DNA of 64,000 nt from Streptomyces sp. NBC_01460 (GTDB taxonomy: Bacteria; Actinomycetota; Actinomycetes; Streptomycetales; Streptomycetaceae), in contig NZ_CP109473.1 in the NCBI RefSeq assembly GCF_036227405.1, forward strand, positions 8,370,001 through 8,434,000, given 5' to 3'. The notes below the pieces were generated by a model. It did no database searches and was not told the origin of the DNA. It saw only the letters and a list, made by a program, of their open reading frames with translations. The position numbers were made by a program, and so were the translations under genes. Positions 51,111 to 60,765 of the stretch are shown here, piece by piece; positions within the stretch are counted from its first letter, which is position 1, and every line of letters starts with the position of its first letter.

Positions 51111-52361
51111 ATGACCCGTACCAGTCGGCACCTTCGATTACTCAGCGCGGCAGCCCTCGGCATCCTGACCGCCGTCACCATCGGCTCCACCGCGCGTCCC
51201 GCCTCCGCCGCCACCCCGGTCTACGGCGAGGACTTCTCGGCCGGACTCGGCACCTTCACCGCCACCGGTTCCGTCAGCGCCGCCACAGCCGCCGCCAGGC
51301 TGAGCGGATCCCTCCGCACCGATCCGACCCTCACCTCCGCGCCGCTCAGCCTGGCCGGCCGTCGCGACGTCACGGTGTCGTACACACGGATCACCTCCGG
51401 CCTCGACCTCGGTGAGTCCTTCACCGCTGCCTACGCGGTGGACGGCGGCGCCTTCACCCCGCTGGAGACGGCACGCACCGCCACCGGCAGTACGTCCTTC
51501 CGTCTGCCGGCCTCGGCGGAGAACCGCACCCTGCGCCTGAGGTTCTCCCTCGACGCCAACAGCGCTCTGGAGACCCTGACCGTGGACGACGTGCTCGTCC
51601 AGGCAGAGGGTGGCGGAGGCCCGACCGACCCGCCCACCGGGTCGTTGCCGCCCGTGGAGGACGTCAGTGGACCGGGACCGTACGCGGTGACCGTCGACAG
51701 TTCCGCCGGACCCGGTGGCGACGGCTGGCTGGTCCACCCGACCGACGCCGGCCAGGACGGCGTCGACCACCCGATCTTCGTGTGGGGTCCGGGTGCCGGA
51801 TCCGACCCCGCCGACTACGAGGACATGCTGCGGCAGTGGGCGTCGCACGGCTTCGTCGTCTACAGCGAGGTCTCCTCCAGCAGCGGCGACTACATGGCCG
51901 ACGCCCTCGACTGGCTCGAGGACCGGAACGCCGACCCGGCCGACCCGCTGTACCAGGACCTCGACACCTCCGAGGTCGCCTTCGGCGGCCACTCCCGTGG
52001 GTCGATCGGCACGTTCGACGTGGCCGACGATCCGCGGCTGGCGACCACCGTCCACGTGGCGGGAGGTTCCTTCGACGGCAACGGCCCCGACACCTTGCGG
52101 AACCCGGCCCTCTACCTCGGCGGCGACGAGGACTTCGCGACCCCCAACGTGGAGCGCGACTACGGCAACACCGACGTACCGGTGTGGTTCAACGTCCTCG
52201 ACGGCACCGACCACGTCATGGCGACCCGCAACGGGCAGCACGTCATCACCGCCTGGCTGCGCTGGCACCTCGCCGACGAGGAATTCCGGCGTACACAGGA
52301 CTTCCTGGGTACCACCTGCACCTTCTGCACCCTCGGTGAGGTCCAGCACAAGAACTGGTGA
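51111..52361 (+). CDS. Secreted alpha/beta-hydrolase with N-terminal beta-sandwich
   Basis: 416 residues. A Sec signal peptide (LRLLSAAALGILTAVTIGST, cleavage after ASA near residue 33) is followed by a beta-sandwich-like domain (DVTVSYTRITSGLDLGESFT) of about 130 residues and a linker rich in glycine and proline. The hydrolase domain has IFVWGPGAGSDPADYEDMLR and AFGGHSRGSIGTF, where GHSRG carries the nucleophile Ser, and DGTDHVMATRNGQH for the His. It resembles secreted poly-hydroxyalkanoate or chlorophyllase-type esterases. GGAGACCCCC precedes the ATG; a strong terminator follows. Confidence 0.87.
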   Translation: MTRTSRHLRLLSAAALGILTAVTIGSTARPASAATPVYGEDFSAGLGTFTATGSVSAATAAARLSGSLRTDPTLTSAPLSLAGRRDVTVSYTRITSGLDLGESFTAAYAVDGGAFTPLETARTATGSTSFRLPASAENRTLRLRFSLDANSALETLTVDDVLVQAEGGGGPTDPPTGSLPPVEDVSGPGPYAVTVDSSAGPGGDGWLVHPTDAGQDGVDHPIFVWGPGAGSDPADYEDMLRQWASHGFVVYSEVSSSSGDYMADALDWLEDRNADPADPLYQDLDTSEVAFGGHSRGSIGTFDVADDPRLATTVHVAGGSFDGNGPDTLRNPALYLGGDEDFATPNVERDYGNTDVPVWFNVLDGTDHVMATRNGQHVITAWLRWHLADEEFRRTQDFLGTTCTFCTLGEVQHKNW

Positions 52362-52378
52362 CACCGCCTGGGTGCCTG

Positions 52379-52414
52379 GTGCCGCCCCGCCGTCACCGGC
52401 GGGGCGGCACTTTT
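52379..52414 (+). terminator. Intrinsic terminator after secreted hydrolase
   Basis: A 14-bp stem (52379-52392 with 52397-52410), a 4-base loop (TCAC) and a following TTTT, 17 bp after the stop codon. One of the best terminators in the window. Confidence 0.88.
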
Positions 52415-52460
52415 CGCGCGAAGACCCACGAGTGAACCCGGGCACCCACGTGCTACGCGG

Positions 52461-53462
52461 TCATGGCGCCGTCGCCATGGCGAAGATGTGGATGTCGGCA
52501 TTCGCGGGGAGAACCACGAACTCGACCGTCCTGGCCGGGTCGAGCGGGATCGAATGGGCGAAGACCCGGTACTGCACCGTGGCGTTGCCGTAGCCGTCGG
52601 GCCGGTTGCGGCCGTCCGTCGACTTCACCAGCGTCGCGCCGTGGGCCTCGGCCGGATCGAAGGACCAGTTGGGAAAGCCGAACGTGCCGCTGCTGGCCGT
52701 TCCGTCCGTGTAGTAGGCCGTAGCGCTCCCTGTGGCGCCGCTCGTGACACCCGAGCCGAGGAACACCAGCTTGCTGCCCTTCCCGGAGAGCTTCACCGCC
52801 TGCCCCGAACTCGCCACGTTGTCCTTGGTCCCGGCTGCCACGTCGGGCCAGGTCAGCTCGGCGCCCAGCGCTTCGACCGCTGCCCCGCGGGGCAGGCCGG
52901 CCGCCGCCAGCCGCTGCGCGGAGAAACTGTTGCCCTCGCCGTCGTAGTCACCCGGACCGGTCGCCGACTCGTCGGTGATGGCGACGTTGTTGTACGCCGC
53001 CTCCAGGTTCTCCTGCGGGGACCCGGAGCGTTCGGTGCGCGTCCCGGCGGCCGTGCCCCGGCCATCCCCGCCCTGGTAGGTCGCTGTCGCCGTGAACGTC
53101 CGGATGACGAAGCCGGGGCGCCTCTCCGGGACCTGGATCCGGAACGTCGCGTCCGCTGACTCACCGGTCGTGAGGGAGCCGGACACGTCCTGTACGGACG
53201 GCTGTACGGCCCAGCCCGTCGGTCCGGCGAACCTGACCTTGAGTGAACGAAGCCGTTGAGGTCCGCCGTTCTTGACGGTGACCTTCACGGCGGAGATCGC
53301 TGGACCGTCGAGGTCCACGGGGGAGATGCTGACCTCGGTCGCCGCCGCCTGGGCCTCGGACGCGGCCGCCGTCGCCGGGGCGGGGATGAGAACGGTCGCA
53401 CCGGCCGTGGCGACCGCCACGGCCAGGGTTCTGAGCGAACCGATCCGCTGTACTGATCTCAA
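52461..53462 (-). CDS. Secreted NEW3/NPCBM-type protein
   Basis: 333 residues from a TTG at 53462, fixed by a strong GAAGGAGTACG ribosome binding site. A signal peptide (TLAVAVATAGATVLIPAPAT, cleavage after TAAA) is followed by an immunoglobulin-like domain of the NPCBM-associated NEW3 kind (ISAVKVTVKNGGPQRLRSLK, then WAVQPSVQDVSGSLTTGES) and a second galactose-binding-like domain (GSKLVFLGSGVTSGATGSAT). Such modules bind carbohydrate and usually accompany glycosidases; the GH109-type enzyme is encoded just upstream on the same strand, 72 bp away, which fits a partner role. Confidence 0.82.
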   Translation of the reverse strand: MRSVQRIGSLRTLAVAVATAGATVLIPAPATAAASEAQAAATEVSISPVDLDGPAISAVKVTVKNGGPQRLRSLKVRFAGPTGWAVQPSVQDVSGSLTTGESADATFRIQVPERRPGFVIRTFTATATYQGGDGRGTAAGTRTERSGSPQENLEAAYNNVAITDESATGPGDYDGEGNSFSAQRLAAAGLPRGAAVEALGAELTWPDVAAGTKDNVASSGQAVKLSGKGSKLVFLGSGVTSGATGSATAYYTDGTASSGTFGFPNWSFDPAEAHGATLVKSTDGRNRPDGYGNATVQYRVFAHSIPLDPARTVEFVVLPANADIHIFAMATAP

Positions 53463-53534
53463 CTCGTACTCCTTCGAATGCCGAAATGCCGAACCGCTGG
53501 GGACGTGGGGTGGCCGGTCGGGGCCCTCATGAGG

Positions 53535-54995
53535 TCAGGCGACCGGTGGCATGTCCGTGCTGCGCGAGTCGAGGCCGGAGCGCAGGTTGACCCAACTGCC
53601 CCGCGTGAAGTCGGGGAAGGCGACCTGACGCCCCTTGTTCTCCAGGGACATGACACTCAGCGGAACGGGAGCACACCAGGAGGCCGAGTCGTACACATCG
53701 ATGTCGGGTACCAGCCCCGCGCGCATCAGTTGCACCGTGCGCCACTGGAGGACGTAGTCCATGCCGCCGTGGCCGCCGTTGTTCGCGGCGTCGTCGCCGA
53801 TCTTCTTCCACAGCCAGTGGTCGAATTCCTTGCGGTAGGCGTCGAAGTCCCGCCAGGAGTGTCCGCCGTGGTCGGGCTCGACGTAGATGCGTCCGCCTGT
53901 CGTCGACGTACCGGCGTAGTCCTCGAAGATGCCCCGGCTGCCCGCGAGCGTGTTGATGCGGCTGTACGGGCGGGGCGAACTCACATCGTGCTCGGCCCTG
54001 ATGGTCCGTCCCTTGGCCGTCTCGATCGCACAGCTCACCAGGTCGCCGTTGATGTACGTCTCGCGCCAGGAGGGGTGCGACTTGGGCACGAAACGCTCCC
54101 GGTAGTCGGCGAGCCCCTTCGGCGCCGTCGCGGTGGCCTTCAGCGTCGTCATGCGGTCGCCGCGGTTGATGTCCATGGCGGCGGCGATCGGCGCCAGGCC
54201 GTGCATGGCGTAGAAGGACGCGGTGCTGCGGGTGTGCCAGAGCCTTCGCCACGCATCGGTGTAGTACGTGTCGGAGAAGAGGAGCTCGCGCAGGTCGTGG
54301 AGGTACCCGCCGTGGCCGTTCGTGACGTCCCCGAACAGGCCCTCATGGGCCATCTTGAGCATGGCCAGTTCGTTGCGGCCGTAGCTGCAGTTCTCCGACA
54401 GCATCAGATTCCTGCGGGTGCGCTCCGAGGTGTCCACGAGGTCCCAGAGCTCGCGGAGCTCGGTCGCGATGGGCAGTTCGACGACGACGTGCTTGCCGGA
54501 GAGGAGCGCCGCCTTGCCCTGCTCGTAGTGGAATTCCCACGGTGTGGCGATGTAGACGAGGTCGACGTCGTCGCGCCGCAGCATTTTTCCGTAGGCGTCC
54601 GCCGACCCGCCGTACTCCGAGGGGCGGGGCTTTCCGGCGGCCACCAGTGCGTCGGCCGTGCGCTTGGCGCGGTCGGCGCGGATGTCGCAGACGGCGGTGA
54701 CGACGCAGCCGGGGACGACGGACCAGCCCGTGGTCATGCCGGAGCCCCGATTGCCCAGTCCGATCACCCCGACGCGCACGGTCTTGTGCGGCTCGAAGGG
54801 CACGTTGACCATCGACTTCTGTCCGGAGCGGCGAGCCGGGGGAGTGGCCGTCCCCTCCGCTGCTGCCGTCGACGACGGCGTCGTGCCGGTGGCCGCCGCC
54901 GTGCCGGTGGCCGATCCGAGGCCGGCTGCGACCGCTCCGGTGGCCAGGGTTCCTCCGAGCAACAAGCGGCGTGAGACGGCGGGGATTTCGGGCAT
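53535..54995 (-). CDS. Tat-exported GH109-type alpha-N-acetylgalactosaminidase-like protein
   Basis: 486 residues. A twin-arginine signal (SRRLLLGGTLATGAVAAGL) leads to a Gfo/Idh/MocA fold: VRVGVIGLGNRGSGMTTG is the NAD-binding loop, then VVTAVCDIRADRAKRTAD. The stretch ENCSYGRNELAMLKM and GGYLHDLRELLFSD match GH109 enzymes, which hydrolyse alpha-GalNAc by an NAD-dependent redox mechanism. A bound cofactor also explains the use of the Tat pathway, which exports folded proteins. The ATG at 54995 follows GAGGAGTG. The substrate is inferred from family. It forms a probable operon with the NEW3 protein. Confidence 0.87.
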   Translation of the reverse strand: MPEIPAVSRRLLLGGTLATGAVAAGLGSATGTAAATGTTPSSTAAAEGTATPPARRSGQKSMVNVPFEPHKTVRVGVIGLGNRGSGMTTGWSVVPGCVVTAVCDIRADRAKRTADALVAAGKPRPSEYGGSADAYGKMLRRDDVDLVYIATPWEFHYEQGKAALLSGKHVVVELPIATELRELWDLVDTSERTRRNLMLSENCSYGRNELAMLKMAHEGLFGDVTNGHGGYLHDLRELLFSDTYYTDAWRRLWHTRSTASFYAMHGLAPIAAAMDINRGDRMTTLKATATAPKGLADYRERFVPKSHPSWRETYINGDLVSCAIETAKGRTIRAEHDVSSPRPYSRINTLAGSRGIFEDYAGTSTTGGRIYVEPDHGGHSWRDFDAYRKEFDHWLWKKIGDDAANNGGHGGMDYVLQWRTVQLMRAGLVPDIDVYDSASWCAPVPLSVMSLENKGRQVAFPDFTRGSWVNLRSGLDSRSTDMPPVA

Positions 54996-55311
54996 GGCGA
55001 GACACTCCTCGATGCGTGACCGGCAGCACTGGCGGGGACGACTCTGGCCGTGACGCCAGTTGCATGTCAATAGATGCTCGAAAGAAGTGCGTTACGAACA
55101 AATTGAATCAACGAGTCGTGTGCGGCTGCGTAGTGAAGGGCTTTCCGGGGTAGCTTTCGAGGGCCGGTCCTCCCGGCGCGAAGACGCGAAGAGCGGCGCT
55201 GGATCGCGGACACCCGGCGTGGGACACCTGCCGCGCTACGGCCGCAGCCGCCGTCCCCGTGGACCTGACGGTCCCGGGACGGCGGCTGCCGGGTATGGCG
55301 GGCGGACCGCG

Positions 55312-57372
55312 TCAGACGGTCCTGATGGCCGGGTCGGAGACGCCTGGCGCGCCGGTCTCCACATGACCGGCGAAGCGGCGCAGGAAGGTGGCGTCGGCGT
55401 CGGAGACGACCTTGACGTCGTACCAGCGCGCCGTCGTGCGCAGGTCCACCGTGTGGGAGACGGTCGCACCGGGATTGACCTTGAAGGTCTGAGCCGCGCC
55501 GCCGTAGGCATTGGTCACCGTCAGGTTGACCGCGAGCGAGGCGGAGTTGGTCATGCTGAGCTTCAGATTGCCGCCGGCCGCCACATGACGTGCGGTGACC
55601 TCGGGACCGGTCTTCCTGGCCGGGCCCCGCCAGGTGCGCAGGAAGCCGTTCGGGCCCCACACCGTCAGATCGATCCGGTTCCCGGTGGAGCTGCTGGTGT
55701 TCCACGTGTCCGAGAGGGTCTTGCCCGCCTCGACGGTGTAGGGCCAGGGGCCGTCCGTACGGTTGCCCGAGGTGCTGTGGAAGTGGGCACCCAGGGTGGG
55801 GCCGCCGGCGAAGGTCAGGGTGAACTGGCCGGTGGAGGTGGTGGCCCGGCCGTCCACGTACGGGCTGTAGCCGAGCGCGCGGGCCGGCTTGGAGCCCGCT
55901 TCCTGCTTCGGGAGGGAGCCCGAGGCCGGCGGGGTCGGGTGGTACGACGGATGGCGGTTCTTGTCCGGCGGCAGGTATCGCGCCGTGGAGGGCAGCGAGG
56001 CGGGGGCCGCGTCCGCCCGAGTGAAGTCGAAGGCCGAGGTCAGATCCCCGCAGACTGCTCGGCGCCACGGCGAGATGTTGGGTTCCCCCACCCCGAAGCG
56101 CTTCTCCATGAAGCGGATGACCGAGGTGTGGTCGAAGGTCTCGGAGCAGACGTAGCCGCCCTTGCTCCACGGAGAGACCACGATCATCGGCACACGCGGA
56201 CCGAGCCCGTACGGTCCCGCCGCGTACCCTCCGCCGCCCGGGTACAGGTCCTTCGACACGTCAGCCGTGGAGAGGCCCCAGGCGGAGGAGGCCGGGGGAT
56301 ACGGCGGGATCACGTGGTCGAAGAAGCCGTCGTTCTCGTCGTACGTGACGAACAGGGCGGTCTTCGCCCACACGGCCGGGTTCGCCGTCAGAGCGTCCAG
56401 GACCTGCGAGATGTACCAGGCGCCGAAGTTCGTGGGCCAGTTCGCGTGCTCGCTGAAGGCCTCGGGAGCGGCGATCCAGGAGACCTTCGGGAGGGTTCCG
56501 CCGGTCACATCCGCGCGCAGGCGGTCGAAGTACGTGCCGCCCGCCCTGACGTCGGTACCGGTGCGGGCCTTCTCGTACAGAGCGCTGCCGGGCTGGGCGT
56601 TGCGGTAACTGTTGAAGTACAGCAGCGAGTTGTCACCGTAGTTGCCGCGGAAGGCGTCGCTGATCCAGCCCCAGGACCCGGCGGCGTCCAGACCGTCGCC
56701 GATGTCCTGGTAGACCTTCCACGAGACCCCGGCCGATTCGAGCCGCTCGGGGTACGTCTTCCAGCTGTAGCCGGCCTCCTGGTTGCCGAGGACCGGGCCG
56801 CCGCCCGTGCCGTCGTTACCGGTGTGGCCCGACCAGAGGTAGTAGCGATTGGGGTCGGTGGCTCCGATGAAGGAGCAGTGGTAGGCGTCGCACACGGTGA
56901 AGGCGTCGGCGAGGGCGTAGTGGAACGGGATGTCCTTGCGCGTCATGTACGACATGGTCGTGGCCGTCTTGGCCGGCACCCACGTGTCGTACTTGCCGTT
57001 GTTGTAAGCCTTGTGGCCGCCGGCCCAGTCGTGGTCGAGACCCTCCAGGAACTGCATCCCGAGGTCGGTCACCTGCGGATTGAAGGGCAGGACGTCCTTC
57101 GTTCCGTCGGACTGGTGGAAGACGGGCTTGCCGTTGTCCTGGAGCAGCGGCCGGGGATCCCCGAAGCCTCGCACCCCCTTCATCGTGCCGAAGTAGTGGT
57201 CGAAGGAACGGTTCTCCTGCATCAGGACGACGATGTGCTCGATGTCCTGGATCGTTCCCGTACTGCCCTGGGCCGGGATGGCGGCGGCCCGGGCGATGCT
57301 TTCGTTCAGCATCGTGAAGGCCGCGGTGCCTCCGGCGATCTGCAGGAACCTGCGACGGTCGAGCTCTGTCAT
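55312..57372 (-). CDS. Tat-exported phospholipase C (phosphocholine-specific type)
   Basis: 686 residues. A Tat signal (DRRRFLQIAGGTAAFTML) is followed by the catalytic domain: HIVVLMQENRSFDHYFGTMK contains the metal-binding Glu-Asn pair, DPNRYYLWSGH, and VTYDENDGFFDHVIPP holds further ligands. The C-terminal part has two beta domains (DUF756 type). The length fits non-haemolytic or phosphocholine phospholipases C, which split phosphatidylcholine and release phosphocholine. Phosphate regulation is common in this family but no PHO box was recognised here. It is preceded by a 640-bp gene-free region. Confidence 0.92.
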   Translation of the reverse strand: MTELDRRRFLQIAGGTAAFTMLNESIARAAAIPAQGSTGTIQDIEHIVVLMQENRSFDHYFGTMKGVRGFGDPRPLLQDNGKPVFHQSDGTKDVLPFNPQVTDLGMQFLEGLDHDWAGGHKAYNNGKYDTWVPAKTATTMSYMTRKDIPFHYALADAFTVCDAYHCSFIGATDPNRYYLWSGHTGNDGTGGGPVLGNQEAGYSWKTYPERLESAGVSWKVYQDIGDGLDAAGSWGWISDAFRGNYGDNSLLYFNSYRNAQPGSALYEKARTGTDVRAGGTYFDRLRADVTGGTLPKVSWIAAPEAFSEHANWPTNFGAWYISQVLDALTANPAVWAKTALFVTYDENDGFFDHVIPPYPPASSAWGLSTADVSKDLYPGGGGYAAGPYGLGPRVPMIVVSPWSKGGYVCSETFDHTSVIRFMEKRFGVGEPNISPWRRAVCGDLTSAFDFTRADAAPASLPSTARYLPPDKNRHPSYHPTPPASGSLPKQEAGSKPARALGYSPYVDGRATTSTGQFTLTFAGGPTLGAHFHSTSGNRTDGPWPYTVEAGKTLSDTWNTSSSTGNRIDLTVWGPNGFLRTWRGPARKTGPEVTARHVAAGGNLKLSMTNSASLAVNLTVTNAYGGAAQTFKVNPGATVSHTVDLRTTARWYDVKVVSDADATFLRRFAGHVETGAPGVSDPAIRTV

Positions 57373-58012
57373 GGGTGACGACCTCTGGGTGGTGGGGGAG
57401 TGTCAGGGGCGCCCCAAGGACAGCGGTCCCGGGGTACCGGACGGGGGCGGGTCCGTGACGCCACGCGGTACACCTGGAGAACGGAATCTCTCCGAGCGGC
57501 ACGTCCCCGCCCACGCCGACGGCTGGTGGGAGGGTACGGGCAACACATCGGCGTACAACAGACCCCGGAGGCCGACGGCTTGCCCAGCGGCCCGATCCCG
57601 CACCATCAACCCGACCCCGCGACGACCGCAGGGGAATCGATTGGGCCCACGCGCTCCCTCGACGGCCTTCCTCCGCCGTCGCGGCATCGGTGGACCGACC
57701 GCCGAGCGTGCCGCTGATGCCGATACCGAACCCGGCCGGGCATCCCACGAACGGCCTCCGCCGTCGCCTTCCGGGCCGACCCGGAGTCGTCCTGACCGAC
57801 CGGGGACGTCGTGGGTGGTGGACGGCGGAATGCTGCGCATCGGCCGGTTCCCGATCCATCGGTCCTCCGGCGGCCGACGCTGCCCCTGAGCTGTTCCGCC
57901 GTCGCGACTCAGGCGTGCGCGCTCGTGCACCTGTGTGGGCGGAATAACGGTGAGGGGCCGGGGTAGGCGGGGCAGCGTAAGTCTCGTGAGCGACGATGTG
58001 AGGGAGTTTCCG
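57373..58012. other. Long intergenic region without a supported gene
   Basis: About 640 bp upstream of the phospholipase gene and before the DUF5133 gene. No coding frame, hairpin or repeat stands out. Confidence 0.45.
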
Positions 58013-58240
58013 GTGCTGATGGCCCACCCCGCGGTGCTGCGGAATCTTGTCGAGCAGTACGACACCCTGCGCATACTGCAGGCGCAGAACGGCGGCGCAG
58101 AGGTGCAGCAGCGGATGGACGACATCGCCTACACGCTCTGTGTGGCCACCGGAACCCGGGACGTCGACGCCGCTCTGATCGCCGCCCGCCACCAACTGCC
58201 CGGCGCACGAACCCTGGACGACTCCCTCGTCCGCGGTTGA
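58013..58240 (+). CDS. DUF5133 protein
   Basis: 75 residues from GTG 58013, preceded by GAGGGAG, giving the usual start VLMAHPAVLRNLVEQYDTLR. The rest (MDDIAYTLCVATGTRDVDAA) matches DUF5133, a small helical family found only in Streptomyces and relatives, of unknown function and often near developmental or secondary-metabolite genes. An upstream GTG at 57986 is less likely. Confidence 0.85.
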   Translation: MLMAHPAVLRNLVEQYDTLRILQAQNGGAEVQQRMDDIAYTLCVATGTRDVDAALIAARHQLPGARTLDDSLVRG

Positions 58241-58387
58241 ACGGAGCGCCGTCGGGGATGTCCACCCGCGCCCTCGCGACCCCCCGAGGCCTGCGCCGTG
58301 TTCCACGTCCTCGGGCGTGGCCTCATGCCACGTTGCCGGCGTTGCCCCGGCCGACCCGGGACCGAGCGGCTGAGGGCGGCGGCGATG

Positions 58388-58572
58388 TCACCCGCGCTGA
58401 CGGTGGCGATGAACTCGCCCATGTCCACCGGGTGATCGTCGAACTTGGTGGACAGTCCGCAGTCGCGGTTGTCGTACCGGATCACGTATCTGCCACGGTC
58501 TGCCAGTGCCCGGCAGAAGTCCTCGGGCCAGGCGAGCAGCTGCGCCCCGAAGCCCATCTGACGTGCACCCAC
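58388..58572 (-). pseudogene. Alpha/beta-hydrolase remnant
   Basis: MGFGAQLLAWPEDFCRALAD, then YVIRYDNRDCGLSTKFDDHP and FIATVSAGD are the N-terminal part of a typical alpha/beta-hydrolase (oxyanion-hole region), but the nucleophile elbow and everything after it are absent, and the frame runs into unrelated sequence. The rest of the 58241-58749 gap shows nothing else. Confidence 0.75.
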
Positions 58573-58749
58573 CCATCTGGCGCGCGACCTGCACCTCTCA
58601 CCTTGGTCCTCGAGGTGAGGACCACTCCGGGAATGAAGGTCGGGGGGAGTGGGACGGCTCGGCCGAAGCCCTGAAACTCTCGACGAGGAGCTGTGAGCGG
58701 TGGTCGAGCCGTTCCCGCCGGAGGTGGAACGTCATACCGAGGCGTCGGT

Positions 58750-59397
58750 TCAAGAGAGCCGTGTATGTGACGTCTGTGCGGACGCAGCTGTGCACGGCGA
58801 GACCTTCCGTTCGTCGGCCTTGAGACCGCGCAGTGTCCAAAGTCCGTACAGGGCCAGCAGGGGTTTGGCGAACATCCACTCGCCAGGTCGGTAGTCATCC
58901 GCGCGCACGAGCTTCTCAGCCAGATCAGGGCGCTGTCGCCGGACGTAGGCCCGGGCCTTGAGCGCGTGAGCCGGCTGAGAGGCGATCTTGATGCGGTCGA
59001 CGTCCTCGATCAACGGGATCACGTTCGTGATGTTCTCCCATGTCGTCGCACTGCGGTCTTCGAGGAGTACCGTGCCGTCGAACTCCAGTACCGACCTCGC
59101 GTAGTCAGCCATCAGCTGGGCTTCCGCACTGCCGCCACTGGTCTCACCACCACAGAAGATCACGCGGGTGTCCCGCGTGTGGTCAGCGGCAACGGAGCGA
59201 ACCCCAGCACGTACTCGCCAGCGGTTGATGAAGTTCGCCGTCGGCTGGGGGTTCCGGTAGCCCAACACGACCACAGCTTCGGACGCACCCTCGCTGCCTC
59301 CTACGAGGGATCGGGACCAGCGCCAGTTCACCCACTCGCCCCAGGCCAGGGCCGCAGCCCCAGCCCCAGCCATGGCCAGTCCTGTCCTTCGTCGCAT
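58750..59397 (-). CDS. YdcF/DUF218-family membrane-anchored protein
   Basis: 215 residues. An N-terminal anchor or signal (GLAMAGAGAAALAWGEWVNW) precedes the DUF218 domain: EAVVVLGYRNPQPTANFINR, RVIFCGGETSGGSAEAQLMA and LLEDRSATTWENITNVIPLI, the family's signature with the ENxxN segment. DUF218 proteins (YdcF, SanA, ElyC) act in cell-envelope processes. The function of this one is unknown. The adjacent hydrolase remnant is not part of it. Confidence 0.87.
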   Translation of the reverse strand: MRRRTGLAMAGAGAAALAWGEWVNWRWSRSLVGGSEGASEAVVVLGYRNPQPTANFINRWRVRAGVRSVAADHTRDTRVIFCGGETSGGSAEAQLMADYARSVLEFDGTVLLEDRSATTWENITNVIPLIEDVDRIKIASQPAHALKARAYVRRQRPDLAEKLVRADDYRPGEWMFAKPLLALYGLWTLRGLKADERKVSPCTAASAQTSHTRLS

Positions 59398-59460
59398 GCG
59401 GCGAGCCTATGGCACCGCACTGTCACAGCGAAGGCACCAGCCGGGCCCGAGGGCGGGGAA

Positions 59461-59492
59461 GGCGGCTTCGCCGATCCATCGGCGAAGCCGCC
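59461..59492. terminator. Hairpin, 14-bp stem
   Basis: GGCGGCTTCGCCGA/TCGGCGAAGCCGCC (59461-59474 with 59479-59492) and a TCCA loop. It lies between two minus-strand genes and probably ends transcription of the SRPBCC gene at 59611. Confidence 0.78.
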
Positions 59493-59610
59493 CGTCCGGA
59501 CCGTCTCCCATGCGCCTGGGAGACGAACCCGTCGCTGTCGGAGTGTTCGCCGCGGATTCCGGGCTGGCTTTGGGCCGGCAGCCCGCTGGGCGTGGACGCG
59601 CCGGGGTGGA

Positions 59611-60024
59611 TCACTGTTCGGCGCTCTCGACCGCGTTCCTGATGCCGTTCAGGGCCTCTTGAAGACCGTGGTCGATGTGATCGCCTTCGGTGGCCTGGGT
59701 GTGCAGTTCGACGGTGAGGCGGGAACTGTCCGGGCTGTTGCCGGGAGCGACATGGAGGCGGCCTCGGTAGTCGTGCGGTCCGGGCGCGCCCCACTCAAGA
59801 CTCTTACCTTCCTCGACGACTCGGATCCAGGCCTCGCTGGTGACGTCGTGGTCGGGTGCGTCCGGCGGGTCGATGTGGGCGGTGACCGTGACCCGGTCTC
59901 CGCCATGGGGACGTACAGAGGTCAGCCGGGGCATGTATGCGGGCAGGTTCTGCACGTCGGCGAGGTAGGAGAAGAGCCGCTCGGGCCCTACCGCCACCGT
60001 GATCGAATTATCGTAGTCACCCAT
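59611..60024 (-). CDS. SRPBCC-family protein
   Basis: 137 residues. SRPBCC pattern: YDNSITVAVGPERLFSYLAD, NLPAYMPRLTSVRP and a C-terminal helix HIDHGLQEALNGIRNAVESA. The same fold as the proteins at 8159 and 45587 but from a different branch. Ligand unknown. A hairpin at 59461-59492 follows. Confidence 0.85.
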   Translation of the reverse strand: MGDYDNSITVAVGPERLFSYLADVQNLPAYMPRLTSVRPHGGDRVTVTAHIDPPDAPDHDVTSEAWIRVVEEGKSLEWGAPGPHDYRGRLHVAPGNSPDSSRLTVELHTQATEGDHIDHGLQEALNGIRNAVESAEQ

Positions 60025-60258
60025 GCTTCTCGTTCTGCCTGTGCGACGCTCCGGGCAAACGGAATTTCGGATTCATCGCTCTGATGACCGCCTGCAAGCG
60101 CGTCACGGAGCAAGCCCGTAGGACTGCGATGCGGTCGCGAGGGGTACCGCCGCAGCACCATTCCGGCCCGGGTTCACCTGCATCGGCGGATTACCGCACG
60201 GCGGTGAACGTGCCCTCCGGCCGGGTAGCCCGCCGGTCGGAGGGGAAGAAGGGCACTC

Positions 60259-60765
60259 ATGATGCTGACCAGCACGTGTGACAACGTCCGGTCCACCGGC
60301 GCGTGGCAGACGTACGCGCTCACTGCGGCCGCGGTGACGGCGTGCGCGGTGGTGGGCGCGAAGGCAGTGGACGCGGACAGCGTGTGGTATCGCGCGCTGG
60401 ACAAGCCGCCGTGGCAGCCACCGTCCTGGGCCTTCGGCGCGGTGTGGACACCCTTGTACGCCTCGGTTGCCTGGTCCGGCGGACGTGCTCTGAACCGGGC
60501 GCGAGGGCGCGCAGGGCGCGGAGTGGCCCTCAGCCTGGCGGCCAACCTGACGCTGAACGCGGCGTGGAACTGGGCGTTCTTCGGCCGTCGCAGCCTCAAG
60601 GCCGGTGTGCTCGGTACTCTTCTGCTGGACGTGAGCAACGCCGAGTTGATCCGTCGTACCAACCGTGTCGACCCCGTTGCCGCGCGTGTTCTGCTTCCGT
60701 ATGCCGGCTGGTGTGTGTTCGCCACCGCTCTGAACTCCGCCATCGCTCGCCGCAATTCCGTCTGA
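60259..60765 (+). CDS. tspO: TspO/MBR-family membrane protein
   Basis: 168 residues with about five membrane helices. The TspO signature is present: YRALDKPPWQPPSWAFGAVW near residue 45, and NAAWNWAFFGRR in the fourth helix. Bacterial TspO proteins bind porphyrins and related tetrapyrroles and act in stress responses. It sits alone between an SRPBCC gene and IS debris. The longer helix-poor N-terminus and GGAGGGGAAGAAGGG ribosome binding site support the ATG at 60259 (a second ATG follows directly). Confidence 0.9.
   Translation: MMLTSTCDNVRSTGAWQTYALTAAAVTACAVVGAKAVDADSVWYRALDKPPWQPPSWAFGAVWTPLYASVAWSGGRALNRARGRAGRGVALSLAANLTLNAAWNWAFFGRRSLKAGVLGTLLLDVSNAELIRRTNRVDPVAARVLLPYAGWCVFATALNSAIARRNSV

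Noticed and set aside
55060..57378. 772-codon plus-strand frame opposite the phospholipase C gene
   Set aside because: Antisense shadow; the minus-strand frame has a Tat signal and catalytic motifs.
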